Positions 1-5,755 of a stretch of DNA of 9,318 nucleotides are shown in pieces. The DNA lies in assembly GCA_021845705.1 (NCBI GenBank), contig JAJZVJ010000064.1, forward strand, positions 1 to 9,318, written 5' to 3'. Below the pieces are notes generated by a model. The model was not told the origin of the DNA. It ran no database searches and saw only the letters and a list, made by a program, of their open reading frames with translations. The DNA is from a bacterium. GTDB taxonomy: Bacteria; Elusimicrobiota; Elusimicrobia; Elusimicrobiales; UBA9959. Each line of letters begins with the position of its first letter. Position 1 is the first letter of the stretch. The translations under genes were made by a program, and so were the position numbers.

Positions 1-30
1 TAACAAGTTTGAAGTTGATAACTCTCCCTG

Positions 31-915
31 TCAACCGATATTGTTAGTAATCACCAACGGAGTCCCGCTAGGTATCTTTGCCTGGACTGCCGGGGGTGAG
101 GGACAGAGCTCAAAATAACCATCCTCGAACTTAGCCTGGACAGCCCAGTCGGTTTGAATGAAACGGAGAAGCGTCCTTAAGCGCTGCCGGGTTATCCGGT
201 CATATTTGTGGCCGACCCCTAATTGCTCGAACAAAAGGCGGTCGGGAAAGGATATTGGTTTCTTAAGTTCGTTGCTGCGGTAAGCCAGGAAGCGGTAGAA
301 ATCCAGCGCCAGGGGATTGTTCTTGAAGCACCGGACCCGGTTCATATCGAGCGGGACGGAATGCTTATGGATGTACTTGGCGTACTTTTCGCTTAAAATG
401 ATCTTCCCCTTCGCCATTGTGAGCTGCTCGGGGCTGGGAACATCAAAGAAGAAATCCCAGGCTTCGGCGACCATGGTCTGCACCCCGGAGATATGGTTGG
501 GGTTGTGGTCGGTGATGTTCAGGGAGATGGAAGAGGTCACGTAGTTGACCAGCTGCTTGACCAGTTCCTTGTCGGCGCCGCCGTCTTTATACCCGAGTTT
601 ATGCGCGTATTCCCGGAAGGACCGGCCGACGTCTATGACATTCGTGTTTTTTGTGCGGACCTCGGTATCGATGAAGATCTGATTCATGCGGGCGTAACAG
701 CCGGTGGGGATCTGGTAGTCCAAGTTCCGGGTGATCACGAGGTTGTAGGAGCTGCTCTTCTTGGTCCAGAAGGCCGGGTTGCCCTTTAGTTTATGCGCGG
801 GCAGGCCGAACACCATGAAGATATTGGAGCAGAAGGCGATATCTTCCGGGATCTGCTCGAAGTGCTTTTGTGTTACCAGGTTTGTAAGTTTAAGGAGCGA
901 AGACTTGGTTGTCAT
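31..915 (-). CDS. repA: RepA-family plasmid replication initiator (PF04796-like)
   Basis: A 294-residue protein that probably binds the plasmid origin and starts replication. The order of conserved blocks matches the 'plasmid encoded RepA protein' family: an IPTGCYARMNQIFIDTEVRT block (family: PYG.xxR..L.W..TEA), then a GRSFREYAHKLGY block, a GG-D..LVKQL block, a LSEKYAKYIHKHSVPLDM block, and a NNPLALDFYRFLAYR block near the C-terminal winged helix. The ATG at 915 has a GGAAGG ribosome site at 921-926, five bases upstream, which fixes the start. It reads away from two large palindromes at 978-1048 that may carry its operator or the origin. The length is normal for the family. The assignment rests on remembered family patterns, not on a search, but the fit over the whole protein is good. 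It marks this window as extrachromosomal or derived from such an element. Confidence 0.85.
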   Translation of the reverse strand: MTTKSSLLKLTNLVTQKHFEQIPEDIAFCSNIFMVFGLPAHKLKGNPAFWTKKSSSYNLVITRNLDYQIPTGCYARMNQIFIDTEVRTKNTNVIDVGRSFREYAHKLGYKDGGADKELVKQLVNYVTSSISLNITDHNPNHISGVQTMVAEAWDFFFDVPSPEQLTMAKGKIILSEKYAKYIHKHSVPLDMNRVRCFKNNPLALDFYRFLAYRSNELKKPISFPDRLLFEQLGVGHKYDRITRQRLRTLLRFIQTDWAVQAKFEDGYFELCPSPPAVQAKIPSGTPLVITNNIG

Positions 916-977
916 TTATGCCTTCCGGGGCCGTGTGAACCATGATTTTGAGGGGTGTTTCCCTATGAGGACCCCCT

Positions 978-1000
978 AAAAGTGCAACCGTTGCACTTTT
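978..1000. repeat. Perfect 23-bp palindrome, copy 1
   Basis: Arms AAAAGTGCAAC (978-988) and GTTGCACTTTT (990-1000) pair perfectly around a single central C at 989. It lies in the repA/parB intergenic region. A one-base centre makes it a poor RNA hairpin unless the inner pairs open, so a dimeric protein site (ParB parS, RepA operator) is at least as likely as a terminator. The flanking T-run means it could also end the parB transcript. Confidence 0.8.
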
Positions 1001-1023
1001 TCTGTAAACCCTGGCTCTAACCC

Positions 1024-1048
1024 AAAAAGTGCAACGGTTGCACTTTTT
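1024..1048. repeat. Perfect 25-bp palindrome, copy 2
   Basis: Arms AAAAAGTGCAAC (1024-1035) and GTTGCACTTTTT (1037-1048) pair perfectly around a central G at 1036. It is the reverse complement of copy 1, with one more A/T pair at each end; centres are 47 bp apart. It begins 23 bases beyond the parB stop codon on the operon strand. Candidate centromere, Rep operator, or terminator of the par operon. Confidence 0.8.
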
Positions 1049-1070
1049 ACCGAAACTGCGGTGTTGAACC

Positions 1071-2015
1071 CTAAAACTTCAGTTCAGCGGCGGTGAAGCC
1101 GGCGGCTTTAAAAAACTGTCTGGCGGCTTTGGCCCACTGGGCCCGGAGTTTTGTGTCCGGCTTTTTAGCCGGGTTGAACCGCAGCTCCAGGACGACCTCT
1201 GTTTCCGTTTTACGGAAGGGATCGGTCTTTATTGTGGCCGGGCCGGGTGTGTGCGGGGTCTTTGCCGCGGCTGCCGGCTTGGGGTCTTCTTTAACCGAGG
1301 CCGGGAAATACTTCGCCTGCAGGGTGTTCAGCGCGGGGAGACCCAGTTCGCCGGTGTGGACGGCTTTCTTGAAGGCTTCTGTTTTCTTCGGGAGTTCCTT
1401 GGCGACTTTGTCGGCCAGGTTCAGGAGCAGGCTGCTGCTGCGGACGTCGAGGTCGTTCTTGACGATAAGTTTCTGGAAGTCGGGCTCGGCGGAGCCGATC
1501 TTGCTGTAGTTGAAACCGGTGCGGCGCGAGATCTTAAGGTCCTCGGCGGCCGCTTCCACCTTGCCGGCGTGGAACTGGTCCTTGAAGCGGCAGAACGCCA
1601 GCGCCCGGTCCATGAAGGGGAGGTCCTCGCGGTGGATGTTCTCGACTATCGAGAGGCGAAGCAGCTGCTCGTCCGCGGTTGCGCGGACGATGGCGCGGAT
1701 GATCTTGAGGCCCGCGAGTTCGTGTGCGCGCAGGCGGCGCTCGCCGGCGACCAACTGGTAGGCCGGCGCGGTGCCGCCATGGTCCGTTTGTTTAAGCTGG
1801 CGCACGATGACAGGCTGCTGCAGGCCGTGCGCTTTGATGGAGCCGGCGAGCTCCTGCAGGGACTCCTGGGGGAACTGGCGCCGCGGCTGGTGCGGGTTCG
1901 GCCGGACGGCGGAAACGGGGATCTCGATGATCCGTTCGACCGCGGGGATGCCGGCGGCCTCGATACCGAGCAGGTTTAACGAGCCTCTACGTGTGTTTTC
2001 TTCTTGGCGGGGCAT
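1071..2015 (-). CDS. parB: ParB-family partition protein (CTPase/HTH)
   Basis: A 314-residue centromere-binding partner of ParA. Residues about 30-135 form the ParB/Srx CTP-binding domain: RPNPHQPRRQF near 38-48, GERRLRA at 91-97 and ENIHRED at 125-131, which are the family's CTP-binding boxes. A helix-turn-helix region follows at about 150-175 (EAAAEDLKISRRTGFNYSKI). A low-complexity Ala/Pro/Lys linker lies near 235-265, and the C-terminal domain would dimerise. The ATG at 2015 lies inside the end of parA, a 40-base overlap, and is supported by GAGGAGGT about nine bases upstream. ParB of this class loads on palindromic parS sites; the two palindromes just past the gene are obvious candidates but do not resemble the classical chromosomal parS. 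Confidence 0.92.
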   Translation of the reverse strand: MPRQEENTRRGSLNLLGIEAAGIPAVERIIEIPVSAVRPNPHQPRRQFPQESLQELAGSIKAHGLQQPVIVRQLKQTDHGGTAPAYQLVAGERRLRAHELAGLKIIRAIVRATADEQLLRLSIVENIHREDLPFMDRALAFCRFKDQFHAGKVEAAAEDLKISRRTGFNYSKIGSAEPDFQKLIVKNDLDVRSSSLLLNLADKVAKELPKKTEAFKKAVHTGELGLPALNTLQAKYFPASVKEDPKPAAAAKTPHTPGPATIKTDPFRKTETEVVLELRFNPAKKPDTKLRAQWAKAARQFFKAAGFTAAELKF

Positions 2016-2758
2016 TTCTTCAGGACCTCCTCGGTTAGTTTCTCGTAATCGTCAAAGCCCTGGCAGAGCCGGTCGTAATGCTGGATCGGTTTTCCGGAGC
2101 CGGCGGCTTCGGCGAGCTTGCTGTTGAGCTGGATGGTGGACGCGAACACGCGCCCCGGTAGCTGCGCCTCGAGCTCGGTGAGGCATTTGTGACATTCGGT
2201 CACGCCTTTGCGGTTGAAGGTGCCGAGAATGCCGAGGATCTGCAGGTCTTTGACGTTGTCCTGGATGTCGCGCAATTTTGCGAGCAGCGGCGGCAGGCCC
2301 TGGATGGAGAGCCATTCGAGCTTGACCGGGATGACGACCTGGTCGGCCGCGACGAGGTTGTTGGCGAGGAGGACCGAGAAGCTGGGCATGGTGTCTATGA
2401 GGATGAAATCGTAGCGGTCCCGGATCTTGTCGATCTTGCGTTTGAGATAATGGAGCGCTTTGAACTTATCCTGCTCGATAGTGGCTTCGTCGGCGATCAG
2501 GCGCTCTGAGGTGGCTATATAGGAGAGGTTCGCGTGCGGGGTAGGGCGGACTACCTGGTCGAAGGGGGAACGGTCCAGGAGCCAGTCGCCGAGAGTAGGC
2601 TTGCCGTCAGCGGGGCCGAGGTAGCAGCTGAGCGAGGCCTGGGGATCGGAGTCTATCAGCAGGGTCGAGTAACCGCGCAGGGCCAGGCCGGCGCCGAGAT
2701 TGAGGCAGGTGGTGGTTTTGGCGACGCCGCCTTTCTGGTTGGCGAAGGCGATGATCAT
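1976..2758 (-). CDS. parA: ParA-family partition ATPase
   Basis: A 260-residue deviant-Walker ATPase that moves or positions ParB-DNA complexes on the nucleoid. Seen directly: the deviant Walker A KGGVAKTT at residues 9-16, with the signature first Lys, the A' motif LLIDSDPQAS at about 33-42, and the Walker B segment FILIDTMPS. There is no N-terminal DNA-binding extension, so it is the short type, similar in size to Soj or type Ib ParA. Short ParAs do not repress their own operon, which leaves that job for the RHH protein encoded just upstream. The start codon overlaps the RHH stop as ATGA, with GGAG a few bases upstream, so the two are translationally coupled. The end overlaps parB by 40 bases. 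Confidence 0.94.
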   Translation of the reverse strand: MIIAFANQKGGVAKTTTCLNLGAGLALRGYSTLLIDSDPQASLSCYLGPADGKPTLGDWLLDRSPFDQVVRPTPHANLSYIATSERLIADEATIEQDKFKALHYLKRKIDKIRDRYDFILIDTMPSFSVLLANNLVAADQVVIPVKLEWLSIQGLPPLLAKLRDIQDNVKDLQILGILGTFNRKGVTECHKCLTELEAQLPGRVFASTIQLNSKLAEAAGSGKPIQHYDRLCQGFDDYEKLTEEVLKKCPAKKKTHVEAR

Positions 2759-2976
2759 TTTGGGCTCCGCCGCTTTGGCGCGGTTTTTGTGGCCGCCGGC
2801 CGCGGACTGCCCGAGCGGGTGTTCTGGCGGCGCTGCTCGGACATGTAGATGCTCTCGATATTGGAGAGATGTTTAAGAAGCGCCTCGCGGACGTAATAGC
2901 TTTTTGTGCGCCCGGTGGACGTGGCCAGCGTGGTAAGGCGGAGTTCTATTTCTTTTGGTAGTCGGATGGCGATCAT
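2755..2976 (-). CDS. RelB/CopG-like ribbon-helix-helix protein leading the par operon
   Basis: A 73-residue protein. Residues 1-45 are a ribbon-helix-helix fold: the strand MIAIRLPKEIE, then LTTLATSTGRTKSYYVREAL and HLSNIESIYMSEQ. This is very like the RelB antitoxin N-terminus, whose family pattern includes TGRTKS.Y.REA. In RelB the remainder neutralises a RelE toxin. Here it is replaced by a basic Ser/Pro/Arg/Lys tail, and no toxin gene follows; parA does, with a 4-base ATGA overlap. The ATG at 2976 has AGGA five bases before it. A role as autorepressor or auxiliary centromere-binding protein (compare ParG and omega) is inferred. A 7-bp direct repeat lies just ahead of the gene as a likely operator. 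Confidence 0.8.
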   Translation of the reverse strand: MIAIRLPKEIELRLTTLATSTGRTKSYYVREALLKHLSNIESIYMSEQRRQNTRSGSPRPAATKTAPKRRSPK

Positions 2977-2977
2977 A

Positions 2978-3003
2978 GTTATCCTGTGTATAACAAGTAT
3001 AAC
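2978..3003 (-). promoter_or_regulatory. Putative operator/promoter of the RHH-parAB operon, with a DnaA-box-like 9-mer
   Basis: On the plus strand GTATAAC occurs at 2988-2994 and again at 2997-3003, a 9-bp period typical of tandem RHH-dimer sites. GTTAT at 2978-2982 also forms an inverted pair with ATAAC at 2990-2994. On the operon strand the same DNA supplies TATACT/TTATAC -10-like hexamers close to the start codon. It also contains TTATACACA (2985-2993), a full match to the DnaA-box consensus TTATNCACA. Which of these are used cannot be told from sequence. Confidence 0.45.
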
Positions 3004-3005
3004 AT

Positions 3006-3033
3006 AAAAATTGCGGCGGCGAAGCGGCCGGCA
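3006..3033 (-). terminator. Possible intrinsic terminator after the HTH gene
   Basis: On the minus strand a GC-rich stem (CGGC..GC/GC..GCCG with one C-C mismatch and a three-base loop) is followed by AA and then five Ts. It lies between the stop codon of the HTH gene and the par promoter, where a transcript end is expected. The stem is short and imperfect. Confidence 0.4.
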
Positions 3034-3059
3034 TCTAAAATATTTGTCGCTATTAAGTG

Positions 3060-3551
3060 TTAATTGTTTGCGGGGTCTGTTTTGCCGTCTTTGCTGGGGA
3101 TAGAGTCAATATGCAGCATTCCTCTGCAGTCCTCTAAAATATCCGCTGCTGCTACTTGTAACCGCGTTGCCATGGCGGAAACCTTTTTTAACTCCGTCTG
3201 TGTAATAATTCCGCCCTTCTTAATTAGAGCGGTATATTTTTCGGCAAGCGCGGCAGATAGTTCAATAACATCAATCACAATACTCTCTGATGTTTGTGGC
3301 TCCTCTAGCGGCTCCCTTTGTAAAACTGTTCCGCCGGCTTCGGCGGCTATTGCCTGCATTAACGTGCTGTCACCTGTGACACGGGTTAATAGTATTACGT
3401 ATCGAAGGGGGATATCGGTCCTCTTTTGGTTTTCTGTGGATTTTTCAGTCCACTGGTTTAATAAGGTTTCATTTACCCCTAGCTGTTCAGCTAAAACAGC
3501 AGCGCCATGTTTTTTTATCATCGCCGCGACAGCTGATCTTATTGTTTCCAT
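3060..3551 (-). CDS. Small helix-turn-helix protein resembling phage CII/CP76-type regulators
   Basis: A 163-residue cytoplasmic protein. Residues about 15-40 (AAVLAEQLGVNETLLNQWTE) form a helix-turn-helix in which the protein skips a rung, and the following segment (DIPLRYVILLTRVTGDSTLM, then AIAAEAGG) matches the layout of phage regulatory CII/CP76-like proteins. The C-terminal half is helical with a possible coiled coil (IDVIELSAALAEKYTALI, TELKKVSAMATRLQ), suggesting oligomerisation. The start at 3551 has a strong AAGGAGGG site four bases upstream. It lies 34 bases after the recombinase gene on the same strand, so the two may be co-transcribed, as integrase-regulator pairs often are in phages and integrative elements. 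Its target is unknown; a neighbouring promoter is the natural guess. The family call is from pattern only. Confidence 0.6.
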   Translation of the reverse strand: METIRSAVAAMIKKHGAAVLAEQLGVNETLLNQWTEKSTENQKRTDIPLRYVILLTRVTGDSTLMQAIAAEAGGTVLQREPLEEPQTSESIVIDVIELSAALAEKYTALIKKGGIITQTELKKVSAMATRLQVAAADILEDCRGMLHIDSIPSKDGKTDPANN

Positions 3552-3585
3552 GATCCCTCCTTAAAAGTAGCCTACGCTGCTTATT

Positions 3586-4116
3586 TTAAAACCGTTTCTT
3601 AAATTCGGCGCAGGCGTCTTCCGGGGAGACGTTCAAGTAAATTTCCGTGGTTGAAAGATGGTCGTGGCCCAAAAACATTTGGAGGTAACGGGTGCTGAGG
3701 CCTTTCTTGACGCAGGCAGCGGCAAAGGTATGGCGCAGGACGTGGGGGGAGACCTTCTGGGCGATGCCGGCGCGGTTGGAGACGCGGCGGACGATCTTCT
3801 GGATGCCGCGGGCGGTGTAGCCGAAGGAGTCGTTGAGCGAGAAGTAGTGCGAGAGGATGGTGAAGGCGCGCTCGGTGAGCGGGACGATGCGGCGCTTTGT
3901 TTTCTTGCCGAAAGGGCCGCCCTTGCCGTAGACGAGTAGCCGGCGATCCTGCCAGAGGATGTTTTCTTTGGTGAGGCCGGCCAGCTCCGAGACGCGCAGG
4001 CCGGTGTCGAGCAGCGTTGAGATGACTACTTTCTCGATCCCGGAGCGGGCAGCGTTGGCGAGGCGGTCGGCGTTTGCGTTGGTGAGGGGTTCGCGCTTGT
4101 ATTGGTATATAGCCAT
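3586..4116 (-). CDS. Catalytic-domain-only tyrosine recombinase (Xer/integrase-like)
   Basis: A 176-residue DNA breaking-rejoining enzyme made only of the catalytic domain. The catalytic residues are all visible: Arg in LLDTGLRVSEL (residue 41), Lys in the beta-hairpin GKGG (65), HVLRH (His125, Arg128), His in LGHDH (151) and the nucleophile Tyr160 in TEIYLNV. The N-terminal core-binding SAM-like domain of XerC/D (about 100 residues) is absent, so it is FimB/FimE-sized. The open frame runs far upstream to 4731, but that part is antisense to the vapBC genes and has no family resemblance, so the ATG at 4116 (MAIYQYKREP) is preferred. No good Shine-Dalgarno is seen. A 28-bp dif-like inverted repeat ends at the base before the start codon and contains TATTAT, so target site and promoter probably overlap. 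Role inferred: multimer resolution or module exchange. Confidence 0.85.
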   Translation of the reverse strand: MAIYQYKREPLTNANADRLANAARSGIEKVVISTLLDTGLRVSELAGLTKENILWQDRRLLVYGKGGPFGKKTKRRIVPLTERAFTILSHYFSLNDSFGYTARGIQKIVRRVSNRAGIAQKVSPHVLRHTFAAACVKKGLSTRYLQMFLGHDHLSTTEIYLNVSPEDACAEFKKRF

Positions 4117-4144
4117 AGTTCGTATTCTACATAATATGCGAACT
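4117..4144. other. Candidate dif-like recombination site next to the recombinase
   Basis: Outer arms AGTTCG (4117-4122) and CGAACT (4139-4144) are perfectly inverted. Read as 11-6-11, the arms are AGTTCGTATTC and, inverted, AGTTCGCATAT (8 of 11 identical), around TACATA. The minus-strand arm AGTTCGCATAT matches the XerC arm of E. coli dif (GGTGCGCATAA) at 8 of 11 positions, but the other arm matches XerD poorly (about 5 of 11). It directly abuts the recombinase start codon, so it may equally be an operator. Confidence 0.45.
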
Positions 4145-4202
4145 ACGGGCGCAATGTGTAAAAGGTAGCCCGACGGAGGCGTATCAAAACTGAAGGGGGG
4201 GA

Positions 4203-4229
4203 GTTCGCTTTTACTGGCCGAAGGCGAAC
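4203..4229. repeat. Second GTTCGC/GCGAAC inverted repeat in the recombinase-vapB gap
   Basis: GTTCGC at 4203-4208 and GCGAAC at 4224-4229 are inverted with 15 bases between them. The outer pentamers match those of the dif-like site 85 bp away, but the centre is unrelated and the spacing differs by one base. It could be an accessory site for the same protein or a hairpin. Confidence 0.4.
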
Positions 4230-4256
4230 GTTCCAGGGTAAAACCGGGCGCCTGTC

Positions 4257-4285
4257 TTGACAGGGCGGGCTTTATGGTGTATCTT
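4257..4285 (+). promoter_or_regulatory. Sigma-70-type promoter of the AbrB/PIN toxin-antitoxin pair
   Basis: A perfect -35 TTGACA at 4257-4262 is followed after exactly 17 bases by TATCTT (4280-4285, 4 of 6 to the -10 consensus). The small palindrome CTTA-TTAG-TAAG (4283-4294) overlaps the -10 and is a likely operator for the antitoxin. GGAGGAG at 4306-4312 then precedes the ATG at 4315. Confidence 0.65.
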
Positions 4286-4314
4286 ATTAGTAAGGCAAGT
4301 AAGACGGAGGAGTT

Positions 4315-4578
4315 ATGCAAAATCTGGATGTAACGCGAATGTCCGTAAAAGGCCAGGTGGTTATCCCGGGCGATATCCGGCAGGCCCTGGGCCTGGTGAC
4401 TGGAACCAAGTTTGTTGTTGCCGGCGAAGGGGATACTGTTATTCTTAGGAAGATCGGCCGGCCGGCGCTGGAAGAGGTTGACAGGCTCTTTGGAGCAAGC
4501 CGGAAGTTTGCGAAGCGGACAGGGCTGAAGAAGGTGGACGTTAAAAAGACTATTCAGCGGTCCCGCGCCGACAAATGA
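4315..4578 (+). CDS. AbrB/SpoVT-type antitoxin (VapB-like)
   Basis: An 87-residue protein. Residues about 5-50 are the swapped-hairpin AbrB DNA-binding domain: VTRMSVKGQVVIPGDIRQAL, then GLVTGTKFVVAGEGDTVILRKI, the standard 'KGQVVIP..IR..L....G' layout. The Lys/Arg-rich C-terminal tail (from about residue 55) is where antitoxins of this group wrap the toxin. Its stop overlaps the PIN gene as ATGA, the usual antitoxin-first order, so the pair is translationally coupled. It probably represses its own promoter at 4257-4285, where a small palindrome overlaps the -10. GGAGGAG precedes the ATG by two bases, slightly close, but the start is otherwise unambiguous. Confidence 0.88.
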   Translation: MQNLDVTRMSVKGQVVIPGDIRQALGLVTGTKFVVAGEGDTVILRKIGRPALEEVDRLFGASRKFAKRTGLKKVDVKKTIQRSRADK

Positions 4579-4982
4579 GAATCGTGCTTGATGCCAATGT
4601 GGTGATTTCCGGGATCTTCTGGGGCGGCCCGCCGCAGCAGATATTAAAACTATGGCTTGAGGGAAAGCTGACGCTCGTGATGTCTGCCCCGATCCTGGCC
4701 GAGTACCAGGACGTTCTCCGCAGGATGACAATTAAGGATCAGGGCGGCGAAATCTACGCGAAGTGGAATCACTACTTAACGGAGCTGAGCGAGTTTGTCG
4801 AACCGCTGCCGGTTGCTGTTGCCTGCCGCGACGCCGGGGATCAGAAATATCTTGAAGCGGCGGCAGGCGGCCGGGTGCAGGCGCTGGTCACCGGAGACAA
4901 GGACCTGGCAGTCCTAAAAGTAATAGATGGAATTCCAATCCTAACTCCCAGAGCGTTTCTTCTGGACCACAAAATCCAGTAG
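4575..4982 (+). CDS. PIN-domain toxin, VapC-like (COG1569-type ribonuclease)
   Basis: A 135-residue PIN-domain nuclease, expected to cut RNA when freed from the antitoxin. The metal-binding acidic residues are in place: Asp in MRIVLDANVVISG (residue 6), Glu in APILAEYQDVL, the paired Asp of CRDAGDQKYLEAA and Asp in LVTGDKDL. The CRD..D..(F/Y)LE.A plus LVTGDKDL plus I.ILTP..FL arrangement is that of the 'putative toxin component, PIN family' (COG1569) rather than classical short VapC. The length is normal and no key residue is missing, so it looks functional. As an addiction pair it would stabilise the replicon. A 93-bp imperfect inverted repeat begins at the last base of its stop codon. Confidence 0.88.
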   Translation: MRIVLDANVVISGIFWGGPPQQILKLWLEGKLTLVMSAPILAEYQDVLRRMTIKDQGGEIYAKWNHYLTELSEFVEPLPVAVACRDAGDQKYLEAAAGGRVQALVTGDKDLAVLKVIDGIPILTPRAFLLDHKIQ

Positions 4983-5074
4983 CGACACAAAAGCCTTAGA
5001 AAGTAAGGTGTTTGTATCGTCAGCCCCCCGCCCGACCCTCCACCAGTGGCGTGGAAGTGCTGCTTTTGTGTTGC
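4982..5074. repeat. 93-bp imperfect inverted-repeat element at the toxin stop codon
   Basis: GCGACACAAAAGC (4982-4994) is inverted as GCTTTTGTGTTGC (5062-5074), 12 of 13 pairs. Inside are a small CCTTA/TAAGG stem (4995-5009) and a TCCAC/GTGGA stem near 5040-5054. The element starts with the last base of the TAG. It may act as a transcript end, a folded recombination site or a small transposable remnant. The integron attC consensus ends (RYYYAAC/GTTRRRY) are not present. Confidence 0.5.
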
Positions 5075-5326
5075 GACACCGGGAGCGGATTGGGCTAACC
5101 CACGGCTTATTGTTGCAGTAGAGGGCCGGTGAGCTCGGCGCAAATACATAAGGTGCAATGACACGGGCACGTCGGGGAAACGCCGACCTGGCGCATTCTT
5201 GCGCGGATTTAAAGGGCTATTTCGACAAAAACGGCCATAAAGGCGCTTTTAAGGCTTATAGGGGAAAAGTGGCATTCCGGCTGGGAAAACGGCGCCAGGC
5301 GCGGCTGGCGGCGGTTAGACAGGGCT
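5075..5326. other. Intergenic region without a convincing gene
   Basis: About 250 bases between the inverted-repeat element and the operon end. Short open frames exist on both strands (for example 5158-5391 on the plus strand, rich in Arg/Lys/Gly) but have no recognisable domain and run into genes on the other strand. Seen: a TGGG-CTAA-CCCA palindrome near 5090-5103, and the terminator-like hairpin listed separately. It separates convergent transcripts (vapBC from the left, the peptide operon from the right). Confidence 0.5.
5286..5310 (-). terminator. Terminator-like hairpin after the peptide operon
   Basis: On the minus strand CGCCAG and CTGGCG pair around a six-base GC-rich loop, followed by CCG and TTTT. 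It lies 16 bases beyond the receiver-domain stop codon, where a transcript end is expected. The T-run is short. Confidence 0.5.
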
Positions 5327-5713
5327 TCAGGCGAGAACACAGCAGTCCGTTTCGCGCGGTTTTCTTAGGGTATTGGCGGCAGCTTTCATGAGCTTATCGA
5401 TATTCAAGGGCTTACCCAGGCATTCTGATACCGCTGAAAGGTCAAAGCTGCCGGCTTCCAGACGGGAGCCGGTAACTAACAGGGTTTTGGCGCCCGGGAA
5501 TTCTTTTGCGAATAACTGCGCCAGGTCCGTGCCGAGGCCGTCCCTGAACAGGAGCTCGGTTATAAGCAGGTCGAAATGATTTGCCTTTATAAGGGCGGCG
5601 GCCGCCGTCACGCTGCCGGCGTACATAATGGAATAATCCTGTTCACTAAAGATGCGGGCATAAAGATTCAATATATCCGGCTCGTCATCAACGATAAGTA
5701 TTTTTAGGGACAT
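5327..5713 (-). CDS. Stand-alone receiver domain with Glu in place of the phospho-acceptor Asp
   Basis: A 128-residue CheY-like receiver with no output domain. Conserved pocket residues: the acidic pair in ILIVDDEPDIL (Asp9, Asp10), Thr81 in LLVTGS and Lys101 in CLGKPL. The phospho-acceptor position, normally Asp in 'DLLITDL...G', is Glu53 (LLITELLFRDG; codon GAG read directly). Glu often mimics the phosphorylated state, so this is probably a pseudo-receiver locked in one conformation, working by protein contact. The C-terminus ends CCVLA after a basic stretch. It is the last gene of the peptide operon, 42 bases after the DUF4097 gene, with only a weak GGGAA ribosome site. The domain call is secure; the partner is unknown. 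Confidence 0.9.
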   Translation of the reverse strand: MSLKILIVDDEPDILNLYARIFSEQDYSIMYAGSVTAAAALIKANHFDLLITELLFRDGLGTDLAQLFAKEFPGAKTLLVTGSRLEAGSFDLSAVSECLGKPLNIDKLMKAAANTLRKPRETDCCVLA

Positions 5714-5755
5714 ATGGTTCCCGTACGGCCTGGCGCGCTTGCATGAGGCTGGGTA

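Noticed and set aside
3552..3585. Terminator hairpin between recombinase and HTH genes
   Set aside because: The minus-strand stem has a central mismatch and its T-run merges into the ribosome site of the next gene.
4117..4731. Long upstream extension of the recombinase frame
   Set aside because: Antisense to the vapBC genes and their promoter, with no family resemblance; the catalytic domain begins right after the ATG at 4116.
4982..5074. Integron attC site
   Set aside because: The RYYYAAC and GTTRRRY ends are absent, and the recombinase is too short for IntI.
5136..5163. Second dif-like site sharing TACATA
   Set aside because: Only the centre matches; the arms show little inversion or similarity to the 4117-4144 site.
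5327..5341. CaaX-like C-terminus (CVLA) on the receiver
   Set aside because: Protein prenylation of this kind is not expected in bacteria; probably coincidence.
5158..5391. Plus-strand 77-residue basic frame
   Set aside because: No recognisable domain, and it overlaps the receiver gene and its terminator on the other strand.
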